Under the pieces are notes generated by a model. That model was not told the DNA's origin. It saw nothing but the letters and a program-made list of their open reading frames with translations, and searched no databases. A program made the translations under genes and the position numbers. Positions 26,993 through 35,389 of a stretch of DNA of 64,000 bases are shown piece by piece; within the stretch, counting starts at the first letter, position 1; every line of letters begins with the position of its first letter. This stretch comes from a bacterium (GTDB taxonomy: Bacteria > Zhuqueibacterota > QNDG01 > JAGLOF01), in NCBI GenBank assembly GCA_016934955.1, contig JAFGRY010000026.1, positions 186,001 to 250,000 of the forward strand, written 5' to 3'.

Positions 26993-27942
26993 ACCCGGAA
27001 GACACCGTGTTTCAGGATCACTTTACCGTCGAGAATCAGTGTGGGATTGAGCAGCACCGCATCGTAGTGGCAGTCGGCCGCGTTTTTTCCGCCGAATGAG
27101 AGGTTGTTGCCGAACCCGATGTGGACACTGCCGAATACCTTTTCATCTTCAAGGGTGAGGCCGGTGAATTTCGCTTTCGGATTCGTCCCGATGCCGATTT
27201 CAGCGATGATGCGGGCCTCTCTGCCGCACCCCGTGAGCATTTTTCTGATGCGGACCGCCTCGCTTCCGCCGGCAATACGGACGGCCCTGCCCTCTTTCAC
27301 CGTTACCGTCACCGGATTATGGAGAATACCGATCCGGGGAAAGGAACCGTCGAGGACCAGTTTCCCTTCCGCTGAACGGGCCGCGGGGGCGGCAGCGGCC
27401 TCGCCGGCGGGCAGATTGGTGAATTCTCCGGGATTACGGATGACGCCGATATCGGCGTACCCTTTCCGGTTTTTCACGGTGAACGAGAGATCGGTCCCCG
27501 AGTCCGTGGTGAGGCTGCCGTTGGAGGCGATGGTGAGGATATCCGCCAGTTTGCGGGTCAGTTCCGAGAGCGCGGGGAGGGGGCCGTGAAACGTGCGTTT
27601 CAGACTTTCTTCGGTGATTCCCGGCAGGCTGGCAATTCTCAGGCCGGCTCTCGACAGTTTTCTGCGTGAGGGCAGATGGGAGAAGGACCGTTCCGTGAGC
27701 AGCAGGAGCGCGTCACAGTCCTGAAAGTGACCGACGAGGGCCGCCAGCGTCCGCTCCCGGTCGGCGGGCAGCGTCTCCAGCACGGTGAGCCTGATGTCTT
27801 TGCAGTGATTGACCGCCGCGTTATAAAACACGGTTGCCAGAGACCGGTGCGGACCGTCCGCGAGAATGCCGAGTGTCTCGCTTTTCCGGATGCAGATGCA
27901 CTCGGTGAGAATTCTGTTCACTGATCGAAGTGTTTCCGGCAT
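26989..27942 (-). CDS. M29-like aminopeptidase / leucyl aminopeptidase (AmpT/AmpS-like)
   Basis: The 317-residue cytoplasmic protein carries the marks of thermophilic-type M29 aminopeptidases: N-L-P-A-G-E, I-A-E-I-G-I-G-T-N-P, a Glu in L-E-D-E-K-V and the metal-binding H-I-G-F-G-N-N followed by H-Y-D. These residues would hold the two catalytic metals that activate water for removal of N-terminal amino acids. The N-terminal region is somewhat diverged and no signal peptide is seen. It is transcribed alone, away from EcfT, behind a strong promoter at 28005-28033. Its TAA overlaps the TAA of the Omp85 gene, and no terminator separates the two. Confidence 0.78.
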   Translation of the reverse strand: MPETLRSVNRILTECICIRKSETLGILADGPHRSLATVFYNAAVNHCKDIRLTVLETLPADRERTLAALVGHFQDCDALLLLTERSFSHLPSRRKLSRAGLRIASLPGITEESLKRTFHGPLPALSELTRKLADILTIASNGSLTTDSGTDLSFTVKNRKGYADIGVIRNPGEFTNLPAGEAAAAPAARSAEGKLVLDGSFPRIGILHNPVTVTVKEGRAVRIAGGSEAVRIRKMLTGCGREARIIAEIGIGTNPKAKFTGLTLEDEKVFGSVHIGFGNNLSFGGKNAADCHYDAVLLNPTLILDGKVILKHGVFRV

Positions 27943-28004
27943 GGCGGTATCTGTTGATTATGGTCAGCGTCAGCAGGAGATGACAATTGTGAGACTTGAT
28001 TCCA

Positions 28005-28033
28005 AAATTACCCTTCTTTTGGTTCAATGTCAA
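28005..28033 (-). promoter_or_regulatory. Promoter of the M29-like aminopeptidase gene
   Basis: On the minus strand TTGACA (28033-28028) is followed after 17 bases by TAATTT (28010-28005). The start codon lies about 62 bases downstream. Similar TTGATT-17-TAATTT pairs occur before the genes at 52109 and 63222. Confidence 0.65.
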
Positions 28034-28064
28034 GGGTATTCTTTTATCAGGACCGGATTATCAA

Positions 28065-28094
28065 TTGACTTTTAAGGGGAAATTTACCTATATT
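28065..28094 (+). promoter_or_regulatory. Promoter of ecfT-truA-transaldolase operon
   Basis: TTGACT at 28065-28070 and TATATT at 28089-28094 lie 18 bases apart. The predicted start of transcription falls inside the dyad at 28093-28114. Confidence 0.55.
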
Positions 28095-28114
28095 GACACG
28101 TTAGCGCTTGTCAA
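28093..28114. promoter_or_regulatory. Operator-like dyad TTGACA-N10-TGTCAA at the ecfT start of transcription
   Basis: Two perfect six-base half sites, TTGACA and TGTCAA, flank ten bases that themselves contain the palindrome AGCGCT. The dyad overlaps the last bases of the predicted -10 box and lies 22 bases before the ecfT start codon. A repressor bound here would block initiation. The left half could alternatively serve as a -35 box. Confidence 0.4.
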
Positions 28115-28135
28115 ACCGCATGGAAGCATACAGCA

Positions 28136-28939
28136 ATGAAACAGGTGAATATCACTCTGGGGCAGTTCCTGCCTGGGAATTCATATATCCACAATCTCGA
28201 TCCCAGAACGAAAATTTTCTGCAGCCTCTCCCTCATGACGCTCGTCCTCTTCGTGCACACGCCGCAGCTGCTGCTGTTCTATCTCTGTGTGAGTGTTCTG
28301 CTGTTTTTCCTGGCGAGGATATCCCCGGCTCTCGCCTTCCGGAATCTCAGGCCCTTTCTGTTTCTCTTTGTTTTTACTATTGTGCTGCATGCGGTGTTCA
28401 CCGCGGGCGACCCTCTCTGGCGGTGTCCTGCTCTCCATCTCGCTGTCACCGGGGAGGGACTGCTGCGGGGAGTGTTCTACACGCTGCGAATATCGGTTCT
28501 GGTGGTAATGGCCAGTCTCCTGACCCTGACAACCCAGCCGATGGCGCTCACCGATGCCGTTGAGCATTTGCTGAAGCCATTCCGGAAAATCGGCGTTCCC
28601 GCACATGAAATCGCCATGATGCTTTCCATATCACTGAGGTTCATCCCGACACTGCTGGAAGAGGCGGAACGAATAAAAAAGGCCCAGATATCCCGCGGCG
28701 CCGAAATCAGCGGAAGCCTGAGGCAGAAACTCCGCAGCCTCGTTCCGCTCTTGATCCCGCTTTTCCTTTCCACATTCAGACGGGCAAATGAACTGGCGCT
28801 GGCGATGGATGCACGCTGCTACCGGGGCGGAACAGGCAGAACGAATTATATACGGCTCTCGTTCTCTCTCAACGATTTCATCGCCTTCGCCATGACACTG
28901 GCGGCCGCGGTGCCGGTTTTGTCGGGCGTGCGTTCCTAA
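28136..28939 (+). CDS. ecfT: Energy-coupling factor transporter transmembrane protein EcfT
   Basis: The 267-residue inner-membrane protein has four to five hydrophobic segments and the EcfT opening L-G-Q-F-L-P-G-N-S-Y-I-H-N-L-D-P-R-T-K. The two cytoplasmic coupling motifs are present: A-Q-I-S-R-G-A-E and A-M-D-A-R-C-Y-R-G, whose A-R-G-type cores grip the ATPases. EcfT links the ATPase pair to a substrate-binding S component for vitamin or metal uptake. Neither an EcfA nor an S-component gene is nearby, so it probably pairs with units encoded elsewhere. It begins a short operon with truA and a transaldolase gene. Confidence 0.92.
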   Translation: MKQVNITLGQFLPGNSYIHNLDPRTKIFCSLSLMTLVLFVHTPQLLLFYLCVSVLLFFLARISPALAFRNLRPFLFLFVFTIVLHAVFTAGDPLWRCPALHLAVTGEGLLRGVFYTLRISVLVVMASLLTLTTQPMALTDAVEHLLKPFRKIGVPAHEIAMMLSISLRFIPTLLEEAERIKKAQISRGAEISGSLRQKLRSLVPLLIPLFLSTFRRANELALAMDARCYRGGTGRTNYIRLSFSLNDFIAFAMTLAAAVPVLSGVRS

Positions 28940-28941
28940 CG

Positions 28942-29688
28942 ATGCAGACTGTAAAACTGACAATCGAATATGACGGAACCGATTTTTCCGGATGGCAGAT
29001 ACAGCCCCGGGAGCGGACCGTTCAGGAAGAGGTGGAAAAGGCGCTCTCCCGAATGGAGAAACGCGCGGTGAGCGTCACCGGCTCCGGACGAACCGACGCG
29101 GGCGTTCATGCCCTGGGGCAGGTGGCGCATTTTAAAACCGGGGCCGGTCTCGAGGCGGGAGTGTACCGAAAAGCGCTGAACGCGCTGCTTCCCGCCGATA
29201 TCCGTATCCTCGCTTCCGAACGGGTCCCGGACGGTTTTCATGCGCGGTACGATGCAGTGAGAAGAGAGTACCGCTATGTGATCGCCAGAGAGCAGCACGC
29301 TCTCGGCAGGCAGTATGCCTGGTTTCCCGGTCCTCATGTCAGTCTCGATACGGATCGGATGAGCGAGGCGGCGGCGCTGCTGACGGGCGAGCACGATTTT
29401 ACCTCCTTCTCACGCAATCCCGCCGCGGACGGCACCTGCAACAGCGTGGTGTATGCCGCACGCGTCAGCGAACGGGAAAAAGATATTGTCTTCGATATTT
29501 CGGCTGTTCGGTTTTTTCACAATATGGTGCGAATTCTGGCCGGAACGCTGTATGATGTGGGACGGGGGTATATGTCTCCCGAGGCTTTTGCCTCGCTGCT
29601 CACCCGTCATGACCGAAGGAAAGCGGGACCGACCGCACCGCCGCATGGATTGTTTCTGGTACGGGTTATATACAAGGAGGAGAAATGA
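28942..29688 (+). CDS. truA: tRNA pseudouridine(38-40) synthase TruA
   Basis: The 248-residue protein is of normal family length. It contains [11 protein letters not shown] and the catalytic segment [14 protein letters not shown], in which Asp52 attacks the uridine. Later motifs F-H-A-R-Y and F-F-H-N-M-V-R also match. The enzyme converts uridines 38-40 of the tRNA anticodon stem-loop to pseudouridine. It starts two bases after the ecfT stop and overlaps the transaldolase start, so it is translated as part of that operon. Confidence 0.95.
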   Translation: MQTVKLTIEYDGTDFSGWQIQPRERTVQEEVEKALSRMEKRAVSVTGSGRTDAGVHALGQVAHFKTGAGLEAGVYRKALNALLPADIRILASERVPDGFHARYDAVRREYRYVIAREQHALGRQYAWFPGPHVSLDTDRMSEAAALLTGEHDFTSFSRNPAADGTCNSVVYAARVSEREKDIVFDISAVRFFHNMVRILAGTLYDVGRGYMSPEAFASLLTRHDRRKAGPTAPPHGLFLVRVIYKEEK

Positions 29689-30338
29689 AATTTTTCATCG
29701 ATACCGCCAACGTTGACGAGATCAGGGAAGCCGCGGAGCTGGGCGTTCTCGACGGTGTTACCACCAATCCATCGCTGATGGCAAAGGAGATCCGGCGAAC
29801 CGGTCAAAGTGCGCCTGACATCTACAAAGAGATCTGTTCTCTCGTTCCGGGACCGGTGAGCGCGGAAGTACTTTCGCTCGACCACGCCGTTATGGTCAAG
29901 GAGGGGAGAGCACTGGCGAAAATCGCCGATAATATCGTGATCAAGATCCCGATCATCACGGACGGCCTCAAGGCCGTGAAAGCACTGCACAGCGAGGGGA
30001 TCCGCACCAACGTGACATTGATATTTTCTGCGAACCAGGCGCTGCTCGCGGCCAAGGCGGGAGCAGCATTCGTCAGCCCCTTTGTCGGCCGCCTCGACGA
30101 CATCGGCCACACGGGACTGGAGATCGTCGACGATATCGTGACGATTTTCGATAATTACCTCATCGAAACCGAAGTGATCGTGGCCAGTATCCGCCATCCC
30201 CTGCATGTGCGGGACGCCTCTCTGCTGGGCGCCCATATCGCCACTATCCCCTTCGGTGTCATCAGCCAGCTCATCAAGCATCCTCTCACCGATATCGGTG
30301 TCGAGAAATTCCTGGCTGACTGGAATAAAATAACATAG
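29685..30338 (+). CDS. Small transaldolase / fructose-6-phosphate aldolase family protein
   Basis: The 217-residue protein is of the short TalC/FSA type, opening [13 protein letters not shown] and T-T-N-P-S-L. The Schiff-base lysine is expected at Lys87 in N-I-V-I-K-I-P. The S-P-F-V-G-R-L-D-D motif that follows is diagnostic. Members act either as true transaldolases, moving a dihydroxyacetone unit between sugar phosphates in the pentose phosphate pathway, or as fructose-6-phosphate aldolases. The sequence alone does not decide this firmly. A strong AAGGAGGAG box precedes ATG 29685, and the start overlaps the truA stop. Confidence 0.93.
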   Translation: MKFFIDTANVDEIREAAELGVLDGVTTNPSLMAKEIRRTGQSAPDIYKEICSLVPGPVSAEVLSLDHAVMVKEGRALAKIADNIVIKIPIITDGLKAVKALHSEGIRTNVTLIFSANQALLAAKAGAAFVSPFVGRLDDIGHTGLEIVDDIVTIFDNYLIETEVIVASIRHPLHVRDASLLGAHIATIPFGVISQLIKHPLTDIGVEKFLADWNKIT

Positions 30339-30360
30339 TGCCTAACGATGGAGCCGTTCC

Positions 30361-31548
30361 ATGAGTGAAAAGAGAGATATCATCGTTGCCTGGCGGCTGG
30401 TCTGCGCCTTCTGTATCCTGATGGTGATTCCCGCACTCGCCTGCAAGGGAACACATTCCTCCCGGCAGACCGCAGCCGAACCTGAGAAGACGATCGATGC
30501 GGTACTGACCGGACTCGCCGATGATCAGGTTCAGGAAACCATCACCCAGTCCCGGACCAACGCGATAACCCGGGCCGTTAAGGACGTAAGCCCCGCTGTG
30601 GTGGGGATCAATGTGAAGCAGATTCGGCGGGTGAGAAGCCGATCCTATTTCAGCGATCCCATGTGGGATTATTTTTTCCCCAGGGAATACCTGGAGGAGG
30701 TGCCTTCACTGGGGTCCGGGTTCATTATCTCGAGCGACGGCTACATCCTGACCAATCAGCATGTCATCGATGAGGCGACCGAAATCATGGTGACGACCAC
30801 CGACGGCAAGCAGTACAAGGCGGAGATCGCGGGGCAGGACGCGAAATACGACATCGCGCTTCTGAAAATCGATGTCGACAATATGCCCTACATTCCCCTG
30901 GGAGACTCCGAGGATATTATCATCGGCGAGTGGGTGATCGCCCTCGGAAATCCGTTCGGACTTTTCGATATCAACTCCAAGCCGACGGTGACGGTCGGGG
31001 TGGTGAGCGCAACCGGTCTCGATTTCCGGAACGTGGTATTCGAGGGGAAGTCCTACGTGGACATGATCCAGACCGATGCGGCTATCAATGCCGGGAACAG
31101 CGGGGGGCCGCTTGTAAACAGCAGCGGCTACTGCATCGGCATCAACACGTTTATTTTCAGCGGCGACAACTACAGCAAGGGATCGATCGGCCTTGGGTTC
31201 GCCATCCCCGTCAACCGGGTGAAGGGTATCCTGCCCGAGCTTAAACGCGCCGGGCATATCGACAGATCCTTCAGCACCGGACTGCGGGTTGAAAATGTAC
31301 CCTACCGGACCGCGCGCATGCTGAATGTCGTCGGTGTGATCGTCACCGGTGTCGACAAGAACAGTCCGGCCGAGCGTGCGGGAATTCAGGAGAACGATAT
31401 TATCGTTGAGATAGACGGCCGCCGGATCCGGTCCACGTCGGACGCCAGGGAAGCGGTGAATCAGTTCGATGTGCGGGAGCAGACCGTCCTTCCGGTAGCG
31501 GTCTACCGGAAGGGGGCAGTTCACACATATGATTTACAGGTAAAATAA
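30361..31548 (+). CDS. HtrA/DegP-like trypsin-type serine protease, lipoprotein
   Basis: The 395-residue protein has a lipobox I-P-A-L-A-C, so Cys28 would be lipidated and the enzyme anchored in the periplasm. The catalytic triad is complete: His134 (T-N-Q-H-V-I), Asp164 (K-Y-D-I-A-L) and Ser247 (N-A-G-N-S-G-G-P-L). One PDZ domain follows (about residues 295-390). This is the DegS/HtrA layout, with roles in periplasmic quality control or stress signalling. A lipid anchor is less common than the membrane helix of DegS. It begins 22 bases after the transaldolase stop and 16 bases before purB. Confidence 0.92.
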   Translation: MSEKRDIIVAWRLVCAFCILMVIPALACKGTHSSRQTAAEPEKTIDAVLTGLADDQVQETITQSRTNAITRAVKDVSPAVVGINVKQIRRVRSRSYFSDPMWDYFFPREYLEEVPSLGSGFIISSDGYILTNQHVIDEATEIMVTTTDGKQYKAEIAGQDAKYDIALLKIDVDNMPYIPLGDSEDIIIGEWVIALGNPFGLFDINSKPTVTVGVVSATGLDFRNVVFEGKSYVDMIQTDAAINAGNSGGPLVNSSGYCIGINTFIFSGDNYSKGSIGLGFAIPVNRVKGILPELKRAGHIDRSFSTGLRVENVPYRTARMLNVVGVIVTGVDKNSPAERAGIQENDIIVEIDGRRIRSTSDAREAVNQFDVREQTVLPVAVYRKGAVHTYDLQVK

Positions 31549-31564
31549 GAAAGCGAGGGAACAG

Positions 31565-32866
31565 GTGATACAACGATACACCCTGCCGGACATGGGGGCG
31601 ATCTGGACGCTCGACAGTAAATATCAGGCGTGGCTCGACGTGGAACTCGCGGTCTGCAAAGTGCTGGCGGAACGGGGAGAGATACCCGGCAAGGCATGGG
31701 ATGTCATCTCCCGTAAGGCCGGGTTCGATTCCGGCCGCATCGAGGAGATAGAGGCCGAAGTGAAGCATGACGTCATCGCCTTTCTCACCAGCGTCGCCGA
31801 GCATGTCGGCCCGGAGTCGAGGTACATTCATCTCGGTATGACATCTTCCGATGTTCTGGATACGGCGCTCAGTCTTCAGATAAAAAGGGCCGGGGCGATC
31901 CTGCGGGAAAAGATCGTCTCTCTGCGCGGCGTACTGAAAACAAGGGCTCTCGAACACAAGAACACCGTGTGCATCGGCCGTTCTCACGGCATTCATGCCG
32001 AGCCCATGACATTCGGGCTGAAACTCGCTCTCTGGTACGATGAGATGGGACGTAACCTCGAGCGGTTCGATCTGGCTCTGGACTCGGTCTGCACCGGTAA
32101 AATATCCGGAGCAATCGGTACGTTCGCTCATCTCGATCCGGAGGTGGAAGAGGCGGTATGCCGTGAACTCGGCATCAATTTCGCGCCGGTGTCGACCCAG
32201 GTGGTGCAGCGGGACCGGCACGCCTGGTTTCTCTCGACCCTTGCCGTGATCGGAGCAACCCTGGAGAAGATCGCAGTTGAAATCAGGCATCTGCAGCGCA
32301 CGGAGGTGCTGGAGGCCGAGGAGTTTTTCTCGAAAGGGCAGAAGGGATCATCGGCCATGCCGCACAAGCGGAACCCGATCACCTGTGAACGGATCGCGGG
32401 ACTTGCCAGGCTTCTCCGGAGCAATGCCATGGCGGCGCTTGAGAATGTGGCGCTCTGGCACGAACGTGACATCTCCCATTCCTCGGTGGAACGGGTGATT
32501 TTCCCCGACAGTACGATCCTGCTCGATTATATGCTCCACAAATCGATTTCCCTCATTTCCGGTCTGCTCGTGTATCCGGACCACATGAAGAAGAATCTCG
32601 ATCTGACCAGGGGGCTGATCTATTCACAAGCGGTACTCCTCGCACTGGTGAGAAAGGGAGTGAGCAGGGAAGACGCGTACCGCATGGTACAGACGCCGTC
32701 CATGGAATGCTGGCGCTCAGGCAGGGAATTCAGGGATGTGATCCTGGAAGTGAAGGAGATCGCGGAAAAATTGAGCAAAGAAGAGATAGACACCTGTCTG
32801 AATCTCGATCATCAGCTGAGGAATGTCGATCGTATCTTTCTGAGAGCGGGTATCGATCCGTCATAA
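31565..32866 (+). CDS. purB: Adenylosuccinate lyase PurB
   Basis: The 433-residue enzyme uses a GTG start at 31565. It has the fumarase/aspartase-superfamily signature G-S-S-A-M-P-H-K-R-N-P together with T-S-S-D-V-L-D-T and G-R-S-H-G-I-H-A-E-P, which supply the catalytic Ser and His. It cleaves SAICAR to AICAR and adenylosuccinate to AMP, releasing fumarate. The length fits the bacterial form of about 430 residues. A PurC-like gene follows after 63 bases, which places both in purine synthesis, although that PurC homologue is unusual. Confidence 0.96.
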   Translation: MIQRYTLPDMGAIWTLDSKYQAWLDVELAVCKVLAERGEIPGKAWDVISRKAGFDSGRIEEIEAEVKHDVIAFLTSVAEHVGPESRYIHLGMTSSDVLDTALSLQIKRAGAILREKIVSLRGVLKTRALEHKNTVCIGRSHGIHAEPMTFGLKLALWYDEMGRNLERFDLALDSVCTGKISGAIGTFAHLDPEVEEAVCRELGINFAPVSTQVVQRDRHAWFLSTLAVIGATLEKIAVEIRHLQRTEVLEAEEFFSKGQKGSSAMPHKRNPITCERIAGLARLLRSNAMAALENVALWHERDISHSSVERVIFPDSTILLDYMLHKSISLISGLLVYPDHMKKNLDLTRGLIYSQAVLLALVRKGVSREDAYRMVQTPSMECWRSGREFRDVILEVKEIAEKLSKEEIDTCLNLDHQLRNVDRIFLRAGIDPS

Positions 32867-32929
32867 CGATTCCCGGCTTTTCCCTCTGTTCGGTGAGAGA
32901 TCATCCACGGCGGGTGGAGGAGGTATCAA

Positions 32930-33634
32930 TTGACAGTCAGAAAAGGAAAGCTCATCAGGGACGAGGTATACGTAAAACTGTTCAGCTGCAGCGAGGAAAA
33001 CCGGCAGATAGTACAGTTTACCGATACGTTTTACAGCCCCGGAAGCCGGAGCCGTCCCGACATTCCATCCAAAGGCGCGATGAACTGCGCTCTCGGCACC
33101 GTTCTCTACCGATACCTCGCGAGTTACCATGTGCGGACTTTTTTTATCGACGGTAACCGCGCCGATGAACTCCTGGTCGCCGAAACTGATCCGCTGCCGC
33201 TGGCGGTCACAATCCGGAACTGGGCCGATGACGATTTTGCCGCCCGCTTTGAGGTGAAAAAGGGAGAGATGCTGCAGATGCCGGTCCTGGAGCTCCACTA
33301 TCTTGACAAGAAAGGCAAACCGGTCCCGGCCCCCGCCGATCTTTTCCTGCACCACACTTCTCTCGATGCCGCTCATCTGGCCGAAATCGAGACCATGAGC
33401 AGAAAATGCAACACGGTGCTGCGGGCTTTTTTTGAACGAAGGGGACTGCTCCTGCTCGATTGCACCCTTTTCTGGGGGACCGGGTCCGAAGGTCCGCTGC
33501 TCTGCGGCGGCATGGAGTTCGAGCATCTGCACCTGGCGGTGATCCCGGATAATGAAAAGGCCCTGATATCACCGGTGGTCTTCGGCCGGGATGCCGGCCC
33601 GTATCAGCGTCTCCATGATGCGGTTGTCGCATGA
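32930..33634 (+). CDS. Divergent SAICAR-synthetase-like (PurC-like) protein
   Basis: The 234-residue protein starts at TTG 32930, fixed by a GGAGGAGG box at 32916-32923. The fold of PurC can be followed (S-K-G-A-M-N-C-A-L-G, L-P-L-A-V-T-I-R-N, E-L-H-Y-L-D-K-K-G, L-R-A-F-F-E-R-R-G-L-L-L-L-D). Two active-site signatures are changed: the V-R-N-x-A-A/T-G-S loop reads T-I-R-N-W-A-D-D-D, and the D-E-x-S-P-D-x-x-R strand reads G-M-E-F-E-H-L-H-L. True SAICAR synthase activity is therefore doubtful, although the neighbour is purB. It could be a paralogue with a new substrate. It overlaps psd by four bases. Confidence 0.7.
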   Translation: MTVRKGKLIRDEVYVKLFSCSEENRQIVQFTDTFYSPGSRSRPDIPSKGAMNCALGTVLYRYLASYHVRTFFIDGNRADELLVAETDPLPLAVTIRNWADDDFAARFEVKKGEMLQMPVLELHYLDKKGKPVPAPADLFLHHTSLDAAHLAEIETMSRKCNTVLRAFFERRGLLLLDCTLFWGTGSEGPLLCGGMEFEHLHLAVIPDNEKALISPVVFGRDAGPYQRLHDAVVA

Positions 33635-34284
33635 TTCTCTTTTCCCAGTGTGCAGGCCCGCTGACCATCATCCTCGTTCTGCTCGCGGTGACCCTGTTCG
33701 CGGCGGTACGCACCGGCAGGCGCTGGCTGCGTCTGCCTGCTGTATTCCTGGTCCCGGCGCTCCTGCTTACGCTCTATTTCTTCAGGAATCCCGATCGTCC
33801 GGTGACCGCCGTCGCCGGATCAGTGCTCTCTCCGGCGGACGGCACCATTGCCGATACCGCCGCCGTACTGCGCGAGCCTGACGGCACCGGGTACCGAAAG
33901 GGGGTGGCGATCTACCTTTCGCTCTTCGATGTGCATGTCAACCGTATTCCCGTCTCCGGTGTCGTCGTCAGCAGAGTATTCCAAAAGGGCGCTTTTCTGC
34001 CCGCGTTCAGCGCCGGGGCATCCCGGAAAAATGAATATCTTCTGCTCGGCATCGCAACCGATCAGGGCCTCTTGTATGTCAGGCAGATCGCCGGGTCAAT
34101 CGCCAGAACCATCGTCTGTCATGCCCAGGTGGGCGATTCCGTGTTCGCGGGAGAGCCGTACGGCATGATCAAATTCGGTTCCCGGGTCGAGATTTTTCCG
34201 CCCGGAGACCCGGAGCGCCTTGTTTTCCCGGGCGCGAAGGTGTCGGCGGGTATAACCGAACTGTTCCGGTATGAGCATGAATAA
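33631..34284 (+). CDS. psd: Phosphatidylserine decarboxylase (short proenzyme)
   Basis: The 217-residue protein has an N-terminal membrane segment and the core motifs S-P-A-D-G, D-V-H-V-N-R, G-A-F-L-P and the self-cleavage site M-I-K-F-G-S-R-V-E. The Ser after Gly becomes the pyruvoyl group after cleavage. It is the short form, also seen for archaetidylserine decarboxylases. It lies directly before pssA, the enzyme that makes its substrate, so together they form phosphatidylethanolamine at the inner membrane. The C-terminal alpha chain is brief. A related copy sits in the glycan locus at 3997. Confidence 0.92.
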   Translation: MILFSQCAGPLTIILVLLAVTLFAAVRTGRRWLRLPAVFLVPALLLTLYFFRNPDRPVTAVAGSVLSPADGTIADTAAVLREPDGTGYRKGVAIYLSLFDVHVNRIPVSGVVVSRVFQKGAFLPAFSAGASRKNEYLLLGIATDQGLLYVRQIAGSIARTIVCHAQVGDSVFAGEPYGMIKFGSRVEIFPPGDPERLVFPGAKVSAGITELFRYEHE

Positions 34285-34957
34285 TCAGCTGCGCATTCCC
34301 AGTCTGTTTACCTGCGTCAATTTTGCCGGCGGATTCCTGTCGATACTGATGTGCCTGCACGGGCGCTTTACCACGGCGGTCTGGCTGATCATTGCGGGGG
34401 TGCTCTTTGACGCATTTGACGGCCTGATTGCCAGAAAAACCGGTTCGGAAAGTGAATTCGGCTTTCAGCTCGACTCACTGGCTGACCTGGTGACCTCGGG
34501 TATTGCTCCGGCCGTGCTTGTGTCCGGAGTGTATACCGGACCGCCCTTCACCGCCGCCGGTGTCACACTTGTTTTCGGGCTGAGCACGGCCTACCGGCTG
34601 GCCCGCTACAATGTACTCGGACGCTCACTGGATGCGGACTACCGCGGACTGCCGGCGCCGGTGGCTGCCGTGGCCGTCGTTTCTTTTCTGCTTTTCCCTC
34701 TTCCCGATACGCTGCCCCGTGATGGAATCTGGTTGACCCTTGTCGTGATTTTTAGTATATTGATGCTGTCCGACGTCAGGTATTCCTGGCCGCGGCTGAA
34801 CTTCTCCACTCCCCGGGAACGTCTGCTCTCGGTCCTGAAGCTCACCGCGACCGGGTCCATGATAGTGCTTCCGGGAAGATGCATATTCCCGCTCTTTCTG
34901 CTCTATGCGCTCTTCGGCGCCGGCAGATGGATAGTCACTCGAAATAAAGGCAGGTGA
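34271..34957 (+). CDS. pssA: CDP-diacylglycerol-serine O-phosphatidyltransferase
   Basis: The 228-residue polytopic membrane protein has six or more hydrophobic segments. The complete CDP-alcohol phosphotransferase motif is D-A-F-D-G-L-I-A-R, nine bases of codon spacing aside, followed by G, D and D at the canonical intervals (G-F-Q-L-D-S-L-A-D). The four Asp bind the metals that activate the CDP-lipid. It condenses CDP-diacylglycerol with serine to give phosphatidylserine. It overlaps psd by 14 bases and is followed one base later by a TatA-like gene. ATG 34277 is an alternative start. Confidence 0.93.
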   Translation: MSMNNQLRIPSLFTCVNFAGGFLSILMCLHGRFTTAVWLIIAGVLFDAFDGLIARKTGSESEFGFQLDSLADLVTSGIAPAVLVSGVYTGPPFTAAGVTLVFGLSTAYRLARYNVLGRSLDADYRGLPAPVAAVAVVSFLLFPLPDTLPRDGIWLTLVVIFSILMLSDVRYSWPRLNFSTPRERLLSVLKLTATGSMIVLPGRCIFPLFLLYALFGAGRWIVTRNKGR

Positions 34958-34958
34958 T

Positions 34959-35150
34959 ATGCTGGGATCAATCGGTTCAACGGAAATGCTGATTCTGGTG
35001 CTTTTGATTATCCTCCTTTTCGGCGGCAAGGAACTGCCGCACATCGTGAGAACGATCTCAAAAGGGTGGCACAGTATTCAGAAGACGCGGAATCAGGTAG
35101 AGAACGAAATTCGGGACATGTTCAACGACCGGGATGATTTTTCCGGGTAA
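34959..35150 (+). CDS. TatA/TatB-like twin-arginine translocase subunit, first copy
   Basis: The 63-residue protein shows the TatA plan: one N-terminal membrane helix (residues 8-22, L-I-L-V-L-L-I-I-L-L-F-G), the G-K-E-L-P hinge and an amphipathic helix (V-R-T-I-S-K-G-W-H-S-I-Q). It has an E at position 9 in the S-T-E-M-L segment. The hinge G-G-K-E-L-P and lack of the usual G-x-x-L-G-K-G repeat separate it from the second copy, so it may fill a TatB-like role. It begins two bases after the pssA stop. No tatC is in the window. Confidence 0.85.
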   Translation: MLGSIGSTEMLILVLLIILLFGGKELPHIVRTISKGWHSIQKTRNQVENEIRDMFNDRDDFSG

Positions 35151-35177
35151 CAGTTTCCATCAAGGAGGTGACACGGC

Positions 35178-35372
35178 ATGATAGGATCATTGGGAGTGCC
35201 TGAGCTGTTAATAATTTTCTTTCTTATCGTTCTTCTTTTCGGCGCGAAAAAACTGCCTGAACTCGCCAAAGGCCTGGGAAAGGGAATCAGGGAGTTCAAG
35301 AAAGCGAGCAATCAGATAGATGATGAGGTGCGTGAGATCGCCGATGACAAGAAAAGCGGCGATAAAGAATGA
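35178..35372 (+). CDS. tatA: TatA twin-arginine translocase subunit, second copy
   Basis: The 64-residue protein has a short N-terminal helix (V-P-E-L-L-I-I-F-F-L-I-V-L-L-F-G), then A-K-K-L-P-E-L-A-K-G-L-G-K-G-I-R-E-F-K-K, the near-perfect TatA hinge and amphipathic helix. The C-terminal tail is acidic. TatA oligomers form the pathway for folded proteins such as the DUF362 protein at 17730. A full-length AAGGAGGTGA ribosome-binding site lies six bases before ATG 35178, so it is probably made in excess over the first copy. A terminator follows 44 bases after the stop. Confidence 0.93.
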   Translation: MIGSLGVPELLIIFFLIVLLFGAKKLPELAKGLGKGIREFKKASNQIDDEVREIADDKKSGDKE

Positions 35373-35389
35373 TTGCACACCGGGAGTAT

